A stretch of 64,000 bases of DNA from Moniliophthora roreri (Eukaryota; Basidiomycota; Agaricomycetes; Agaricales; Marasmiaceae): contig LATX02000183.1 in the NCBI GenBank assembly GCA_001466705.2, forward strand, positions 620,001-684,000, given 5' to 3'. Positions within the stretch are counted from its first letter, which is position 1, and each line of letters opens with the position of its first letter. Both the position numbers and the translations under genes were made by a program. Positions 57,842 through 64,000 of this stretch are shown here, in pieces. The notes beneath the pieces are model-generated. The model was not told the DNA's origin, ran no database searches, and saw nothing but the letters and a program-made list of their open reading frames with translations.

Positions 57842-60157
57842 TCTACATTGCTGCAGAATACTGATTTGATGTCGGTGGCATTACTACTTGTGAATAATTG
57901 GAGATGGAAAAAGAGGTGGACTGTAGGCAAGAGTAGAGAGAAGGGAGAAGGAGTAGAAATGCATTGGGAATGGCTTTGAGTGGATGAATAGTGTGGTCCT
58001 CTGGGTAGGAAGCAACTATGGGAATGTTCTTGTTGCCTATTTCACTAGCCAATATCGACCATGTTCAGATGTCCAAATCATTTTACATCGAAATTATATT
58101 GATGACCTTGAGGTACTGCTACAAATTAGAAGTGATTGTTAATGTCAGAGTGTCAGTGAGTATGAGCATGAGATGTCAGTGCATTGGTCAATGGTCTTTG
58201 TGCCTTCCTCTTCATTCACCTCTTGATCTTCACCTATGAGGAAGATGTCATATGCCATATATAAGAAAGTTCAAGCACTAGTGTGAATACAACATCTTTA
58301 CGGCTGTATCAAAATACAGCATACAGTCTCATATTGAGCTATAGACTGAATCCTTGCAAATGGGACCAGGTGTCAGCATTCTTCCTTCACAGTGGATGAC
58401 TTCCCATAAGGCTCTTTCGCCTAAGATTAAACAATTAATCAACAATCAATCATCTCAGAAGGATGATCCAGGCTAGGATGCAGTGTTTGGGGAGCTAGAT
58501 ACCATAATAAGGTGGGATGTCCTCGCTTAGTGCTATAAATTTGATGTCAGGTTGAAAGTTGTAATGATCTAGACACGTATGAGGGAGGGGGTCATCTAGA
58601 TGTAGAACACATATTTTATTTGAAACTCTGTTGATGCAAAGCTGATCCTGAAGCAAATAGTTGCAGAAAACTGCTCAAATTCTTGCAATTAACCCATACA
58701 GTAAGTCATCCAGCTAAATACCACCAGTTCTTACCATTGTCCTACTCATCTCACTCTTTGAGCTTGAGCATATAGTCTCCTGTGCTATCAGTCTGTAAAT
58801 AGCTCCATTTCTGTTCCACCTCACGCATATAGGTTTCCCATTTCATGCAGTTGTTTTGACTTATGCTCATTATGGCCTTAATTGCAGCATGACTGAGCAC
58901 GATCTTTTTGCCTCTTCTGCACTCGACTGGATGTGCATAGACGTTATAGCAGATGATCTTGTCTGTATTCTTAACAAAAGCTTTTGCACTTCGTCTGGGA
59001 GAGACTTAGAATGGCAAATGGACATAGTCTCTGACTTCCGAGGCCATTCTGGTGTTGCAGCTGTGGAGCAAGGGAGTGACTCATTCATTGGGACTGGCAT
59101 CACCCAAATGACATTTTTGACAAAGGTTTTATACCTATTGTTGCTCCTCAGTCTTTGGCAGAGTTCGAACAGCTGCTAGACAATCAGATCAATGTCGCCA
59201 ACTACATCAATGAGAACTGGGACTCCGTTTCCATTTCTACTGCTCGCTATTATACAGCCAACAACAGGACTACTCACTGGCAGCCCTGCAATATCAACAA
59301 CAGCTTCGAATATGAGATTTTTGCCCATGGTGGGATTGATGTCAACCTCAGCATGGGTGGCTATCACCAGTACTGGAATCAAAGGGAAGTCCTCTTCCTA
59401 ACTGCAATTGTGAAACGGAGAATATCACATGTCCATTCCTTATCGCTGACAAGTGGGATGGGCTTCACAAGGCTGGCTGCATCGATAATCTGCGTCTAAC
59501 CTTGTGGGAACTCAAAAGTGATGTGTACTACTTCAGGGATGACAAGTACATTATCATGAACATTATTAGCATGGAGAAAGAACATGGTTCTACAGAAGTT
59601 CACACCAATTGGTCAATACTTGTTGATGCCAACTTCTACTGAGACAGCCTTCACATCTCTCTCTCTCTCAGCCCAAACACATTTCTGTTCTGTACAAATA
59701 GCTCAATGTAAACAGTGAACAATGGTGAACTTTCTTATGCATGGCATATGACATCTTCCTTGTAGGTGAAGATCAAGAGGTGAATGAAGAGAAAGGCACA
59801 AAGACTATTGACCAATGTGCCAACATCTCATGCTCGTACTCACTGATGCTCTGACATTAACAATCACTTCTGATTTGTAATGATACCTCCAAGTCATCAG
59901 TATAAACTCAATGTAAAATGATTTGGACATACAAACATGGTCGATATTGGCTAGTGAAATAGGCAACAAGAACATTCCCATAGTTGCTTCCTACCCAGAG
60001 GACCACACTATTCATCCACTCAAAACCATTCCCAATGCATTTCTACTCCTTCTCCCTTCTCTCTACTCTTGCCCACGGTCCACCTCTTCTTCCGTCTCCA
60101 AGTATTTGCAAGTAGTGATGCCGCTAACATCAAATCAGTATTCTGCAGCAATGTAGA
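57842..60157 (+). mobile_element. Long-TIR element, copy B (complete ends)
   Basis: 2.3-kb element bounded by inverted repeats of about 430 bp: left arm 57,842-58,272, right arm 59,726-60,157. Both outer ends read TCTACATTGCTGCAGAATAC going inward. The interior (58,369-59,640) has plus-strand coding-like blocks kept in the partial copy A: DNQINVANYINENWDSVSI, NINNSFEYEIFAHGGIDVNL, SMGGYHQYWNQ; then, in another frame, CETENITCPFLIADKWDGL, NLRLTLWELKSDVYYFRDD, IISMEKEHGSTE. I do not recognise a transposase motif; the frame change could be an intron or decay. No clear target-site duplication seen. It keeps more CpG than copy A. Confidence 0.7.
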
Positions 60158-60165
60158 CAAGAAGC

Positions 60166-60620
60166 TGTTACGTTACTTGCGCAGCAACGTCAACTTCAAC
60201 TAACTTCAACGAAGAGTCGACTTCGTAAAGTAGTTTCCAAGCTCAAGTTCGAGTTCATTCAGCGGTTGCTGAAGTTCAGAAATCCTTTGATATTGGCGTT
60301 GACACAAGTGTATAATAAACCAGGTCAAGCTGGAGACTTAGGGTCTCAGCTTGAGCGCTTAAATACGTTACAATCGAGCTAATTCTAACTATGTACGTAT
60401 AGCTGATAAGTTCGATGATTGTCTAAGGTTTCCCGAAGCTATCGGGATATGAGTCATGTTGTACAAAGGGATAAGCAAATGGGGACGAGGAAGGTGGATG
60501 AGTCCGATAGTAAGGAGAAGCATGGGTGTGAGAGGGAAAAGGGGGCTGGGAAGGTGAACGTGTCCGATGAAGGGGAAGCATAGGTAGTAATACAAGAGAA
60601 AAAAGAGAAAGTTCGTAACA
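60166..60620 (-). repeat. LTR of gypsy element (3' LTR)
   Basis: 455 bp bounded by TGTTAC at 60,166 and GTAACA at 60,620, the usual TG..CA ends. On the minus strand it is the 3' LTR: directly upstream of it (60,621-60,636) is a purine tract read as GTTGAGGGGGTAA, the expected polypurine primer. CpG-rich and intact-looking, unlike the DNA to its left. It starts 8 bp after the end of element B. Confidence 0.85.
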
Positions 60621-60659
60621 TTACCCCCTCAACAAGGGGCAAACTCCGTTTGACCTTAC

Positions 60660-62070
60660 TTACGATTCTCCGTCTCCATACAACTCCGAGTCATAATCGT
60701 ACGAAGTATTGGGCCTATCGTCAATGTCCGGCATCTCCTCTGTAGCTCCCAATCGTGGTGTTGCTGGTATATCGGAGGTAGGTTGCCATCCCGTAGCCAA
60801 CCGTTCCTCTACCGAAAGCATCTTCACCTTTTTCGGGTCCGCTCCCACGAACAGCAACTGGACATCCCGATCGTATTCCTCCATCAACATCTCAACACTC
60901 CCCTCCGAGGTTGTCGTAGGGTTCGTCATTATACCACCGTTCATCGTCATAACGGCGACCATCCGACAGAGAGTCTGAGCCCGAATCAGGCCGTCGACGC
61001 ACAATGCGGCGAGACCTTCGCTGGTCAGGGCAGTGGCTAGACGTATGTCCAGGTTGAGTCGTGAAGCATCTACGACACATGTACTGCGGGCAATCTCGGG
61101 CGAAATGGCGCTCCAATCCGCACACAGGGCAGAGACGCGGTCGACGAGCTGCATCATCGGGGTCGGGGCCGGAGTCGGACTTCTCAAGCTGACCTTCGGT
61201 AGGTCGTCGGTGTTTTCGGGGATTCGATTCTCCGTTTCGTCGTCCCCGTCCTCGTCCTTTGATTCCCCGGGAACGACCTCCCCTCCCACCGCGGGGATGT
61301 GTTCCATGCTCAGGTGGAACTGAGGCTTCAGGCGTCTGAAGACTTCCGGGGTCAACGGTCATCGAGGGTCCGGCGTGGGAGTCGGCAAGGGAGTCGATTG
61401 ACTCGACCTTAGGTTTGACGTCGGGATCGGGAGTGGGGTCAGGATAAACGAGGGTGTCGGGAAATTCGGGGGAGGCACTGGCAGCGGGGGAAGGTTCGGG
61501 TTCGTCAACTCGGGGCTCGGATGTGAGTCTGGAGATGAGGCTCCGAGTGTCGTTGATGTCGGGATGGGGGTATCCGTTCCCATCGGTTCGTCTTCCGAGT
61601 CTGTCGAGGAGGCTGAAGGAGAGGGGATCAGGGTATTCCGACATCGCTCTGGGATCTGCGGGAGGGGGCATGGACAAATGGGGGTGATAGGGAAACGTAG
61701 ACGGTACCGTAATAGGACCTTCGAGTCCTAACTGATAGTTACAGGCGTACATCACCTGGTTGGCAATCTCGAGACTGCAGCTCTCAACGATTCTTTCGAA
61801 TAACTTTCGTTGACCCCTGAGGAAAAAGAGGCTTTTGACGCAGGGTTCCAATCTGTTGTGTTGATTAGTGGCGTTCTGGATTTGATCGTCATACTGCTCG
61901 GTATTGAAGAGATGAAGGAGTTGGTAGGGGTTGGGTCTGAGGCCATTGGGGTAGGTGATGTTTTCGCCGTATCGTCCTTCTCCCGACACAGTAGGAACAG
62001 GGCTCGGGATTCGGGCTGGCTGGCTGCCAGCAAGAGAAGAGGAAGAGGTGGCAGAGGATGCATTGGACAT
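60660..62070 (-). CDS. Retrotransposon ORF after pol, CCHC zinc knuckles
   Basis: Retrotransposon protein of uncertain role. Starts at 62,070, four bases after the pol stop, and is open to 60,892 (392 aa): Ser-rich start, a folded part (NPYQLLHLFNTEQYDDQIQN ... LFFLRGQRKLFERIVESCSL), a Pro/Glu/Asp-rich middle, an Arg/Gly-rich basic patch (GGRGGRSRGIKGRGRGRR), then two knuckles: CPVCGLERHFARDC and CRRCFTTQPGHTSSHC. Such knuckles are typical of Gag nucleocapsid, which normally precedes pol. A further open frame, shifted by one base and running to 60,660, encodes EEYDRDVQLLFVGADPKK to YGDGES. The same tail is open in the second copy at 63,665, so it is probably translated by frameshift or splicing. 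The feature spans both frames. Confidence 0.7.
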
Positions 62071-62073
62071 GTT

Positions 62074-63224
62074 TTATGATGGGTGAATCGGTATGGGGTC
62101 TTTAGGCTTCAGTCTATGCTTCTTTATATACTCTTGGAGAAGGTCTAGACAATTCTCCATTCCCTCCATGCGGATCCATCGATTATGAGACGAATCGTAA
62201 CCCGTGTATGACACGAGGAATTCTCGGGGTCGTTTCTTTGGCCTATGTCCCACTACCGCTTCTACCTCATATTCTTCGAACCCTTCAATAAGATCTGGGG
62301 GTGGTTCTGTGAAACTCGGTCCGTGGGCCTCGGTCTGTTTGTATGGCGATAGTAAGGCTGCATGGAAGACGGGGTGAATTCTCCATTGATGGGGTAAGTC
62401 CAATTTGTATGTCACGGGTCCGAGTACCTCGAGGACTGTGAATGGGCCTTCCCTTTTTGGGGCTAGCTTCTTCGACGGGTATCCTGTTGCCAAGTTCTTT
62501 GCTTCTAGCCAGACCTTTTGTCCTTCTTCGAACACGTCTAGTTTCTGTTTTTCCCTCCTTATCATGTGTTGCCGTGCTAACTCCAATAGGCTTGTAGTTT
62601 CTTCTCGTACTCTTCTTAACTCTTGCAGTTGTTCTTCTATCGATGGAATTGTCATTCTTTCGAATACTGTTGGAAGTGGCCGAGGGTGGTATCCCATCAT
62701 CATAAAGAACGGCGATTTCTTAAGGACTGAATGTGTTCGATTGTTGTGAGCAAATTCCGCTAATGGGAGATATTCCTTCCATCTGGTTTGTTCTTTTGCA
62801 CAGAACATTCTGAGATAGACTTCAACCTCTCAATTCACTCGTTCCATTTCCCCGTCGGTTTGTGGGTGGAACGCTGTGCTCATGGAGTGTTTGATGGAGA
62901 GTTGTTTCCCCATTTCCTGGAATACTTCCGCAGCGAACCTGGGGTCTCGATCGGATATGATTCGGTCAGGTAGTCCGAATCTCTTGTAGAGATGTTGGAT
63001 TAACATTTCTGCTACCTTCGTGGCGTCCGTTGTCTTGGTGCATGGAGTAAAAATTACCCCCTTCGTAGACGAGTGGTCCACCACGACCAAAATAGAATCC
63101 ATACCGTCGCATTCGGGGAGGTCCGTGATGAGATCCATGGTGCAGACCTGGAAGGGGAAAGAATTCTGGGGTGCTTGGAGTGGTTGGATCGGAGTTCTTG
63201 TCAGATGGGTATTGATCTTAGACT
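62074..63224 (-). pseudogene. Ty3/gypsy pol 3' part: integrase and chromodomain
   Basis: Minus-strand LTR-retrotransposon polyprotein, cut at 63,225 by an N. Integrase core: TMDLITDLPECDGMDSILVV (first Asp), SDRDPRFAAEVF (second Asp), HPQTDGEMERVN. Then an in-frame stop at 62,830-62,832 stands just before EVEVYLRMF, which holds the third catalytic acid; the frame is otherwise open to the end. After the core come the GPF/Y-type region (KREGPFTVLEVLGPVTYKL) and a chromodomain-like block (YEVEAVVGHRPKKRP, FLVSYTGYDSSHNRWI), so the element is a chromovirus. RT, RNase H and the integrase zinc finger are outside or lost. One stop may be natural decay or a sequencing error. Confidence 0.85.
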
Positions 63225-63225
63225 N
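63225..63225. other. Assembly gap (single N)
   Basis: One undetermined base where the integrase frame ends abruptly and a second LTR copy begins two bases later. It could be a nested insertion or a collapsed repeat join. Confidence 0.8.
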
Positions 63226-63226
63226 C

Positions 63227-63625
63227 TGTTAAAGCAGTTCTCAAGTTCAAGTTTGAGTTCGTTCAGCGGTTGCTGAAGTTCAGAAATCCTTCAAGTTTGG
63301 CGTTGACACAAGTATAGAATAAACCAGGTCAAGCTGAAGACTTAGAGTCTCAGCTTGAGCGCTTAAATACAATACAACCGTTGTAACGCTAACTACATAT
63401 GGAAAGCGAAGAGTTCGGTATTTTAGATAAGCTTTCCCGAGCTAGTCGGGATATGAGTAATACAAGTATAAACGGATAAGCAAATGGGGACGGGGAAGGT
63501 GTATGAGTCCGATGACAAAAGGAAGCATAATCGTGAGAGGGAAAAGGGGGCTGGGAAAGTGGATATGTCCGATGAAAAGGGAAGCATAGGTAATAATACA
63601 GAGAGAAGAAAGAAAGTTCGTAACA
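63227..63625 (-). repeat. Second LTR copy of the same gypsy family
   Basis: About 399 bp, from TGTTAAAGCAG to GTAACA at 63,625, same orientation as the LTR at 60,166-60,620 and highly similar, but with about 60 bp missing near its left end. It is followed by the same purine tract (CTACCCCCTCAAC on the plus strand). Confidence 0.8.
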
Positions 63626-63664
63626 CTACCCCCTCAACAAGGGGCAAACTCCGTTTGACTTCAC

Positions 63665-64000
63665 TTACGATTCTCCGTCTCCGTACAGCTCTGCGTCGTA
63701 ATCGTATGACGTATCCGGCATGTTATCGATGTCCGGCATCTCATCTACAGCTCCCAACTGCGGAGTCGCCGGTACTTCTGACGATGGCTGCCATCCCATG
63801 GCCAGCCGTTCTTCGACCGTCAACAATCTCACCTTTTTCGGATCCGCTCCCACAAACAACAGCTGAGCATCCCGGTCGTATTCCTCCTGCAGTGCCCTAA
63901 CATTCTCCTCCGAGGTTGTCGTAAGGCTCGTCATTGTACCACCGTTCATCGTCATAACGGCGACCGTCCGACAGAGAGTCTGTGCTTGAATCAGGCCGTC
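63665..64000 (-). CDS. C-terminal end of a second copy of the post-pol ORF
   Basis: Second copy of the retrotransposon ORF described at 60,660-62,070; runs off the right edge. The tail frame (63,665-63,955) has EEYDRDAQLLFVGADPKK and ends YDYDAELYGDGES, closely matching the first copy. The knuckle-ORF frame also ends at the same place as in copy one (NLGGEC then stop, here TAG instead of TGA), so the two-frame arrangement is conserved between copies. Confidence 0.75.
   Translation of the reverse strand, partial: DGLIQAQTLCRTVAVMTMNGGTMTSLTTTSEENVRALQEEYDRDAQLLFVGADPKKVRLLTVEERLAMGWQPSSEVPATPQLGAVDEMPDIDNMPDTSYDYDAELYGDGES

Overview
The window looks like nuclear DNA from a mushroom-forming basidiomycete (Agaricomycetes). 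Genes are cut by many introns, nearly all 48-68 nt long. Several proteins belong to families typical of that class: an AA14-type copper oxygenase, UGT-type glycosyltransferase, cytochromes P450, a Zn2Cys6 regulator with a fungal trans domain, a GCR1_C-type protein and multi-pass membrane proteins of unknown function. All splice models were built by eye from GT..AG signals, intron length, phase and family resemblance. They are internally phase-consistent but have not been tested against transcripts.

Region 1 (1-24.4 kb) is gene-dense. In order: the 5' end of a P450 (minus, runs off the left edge); a complete UGT glycosyltransferase (minus); an NPDI-type membrane protein (plus); an acidic protein of unknown function (minus); a complete 14-exon P450 (plus); a secreted single-pass membrane protein (minus); a decayed wax-synthase-like O-acyltransferase (plus); a second NPDI-type membrane protein (minus); a small serine-rich protein (minus); a coiled-coil GCR1_C protein (plus); and a Zn2Cys6 transcription factor (minus). 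Two related P450s, a glycosyltransferase and an acyltransferase relic within 13 kb suggest a tailoring locus for a hydroxylated, glycosylated, acylated metabolite. That link is an inference.

Region 2 (24.4-40.7 kb) is gene-poor. It holds an intron-containing tRNA-Gln(UUG), an AA14-like lytic polysaccharide monooxygenase with a Pro-Gln-Ser linker and GPI-type tail, a broken copy of the single-pass membrane protein gene, an ICMT/PEMT-family methyltransferase and a hairpin MITE.

Region 3 (40.7-60.16 kb) is AT-rich and strikingly poor in CpG; for example I find no CG between 46,021 and 46,920. It carries a long-TIR element and a partial copy of it, a tRNA-derived SINE-like piece, a gypsy pol relic, three copies of an approximately 0.65-kb LTR-like repeat and a strand-switching 21-bp minisatellite. 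Copy-to-copy differences are mostly CG to TG/CA, which points to methylation-linked or RIP-like mutation. In the middle of it lies an apparently intact nine-exon seven-helix membrane protein gene (44,210-45,766).

Region 4 (60.16-64 kb) has normal CpG and contains a young minus-strand Ty3/gypsy chromovirus-like element: 3' LTR, an unusual CCHC-containing ORF placed after pol, and the end of pol with integrase and chromodomain. A second LTR copy follows. Single N bases at 51,467, 53,214 and 63,225 sit at repeat edges, so local order there may be an assembly product.
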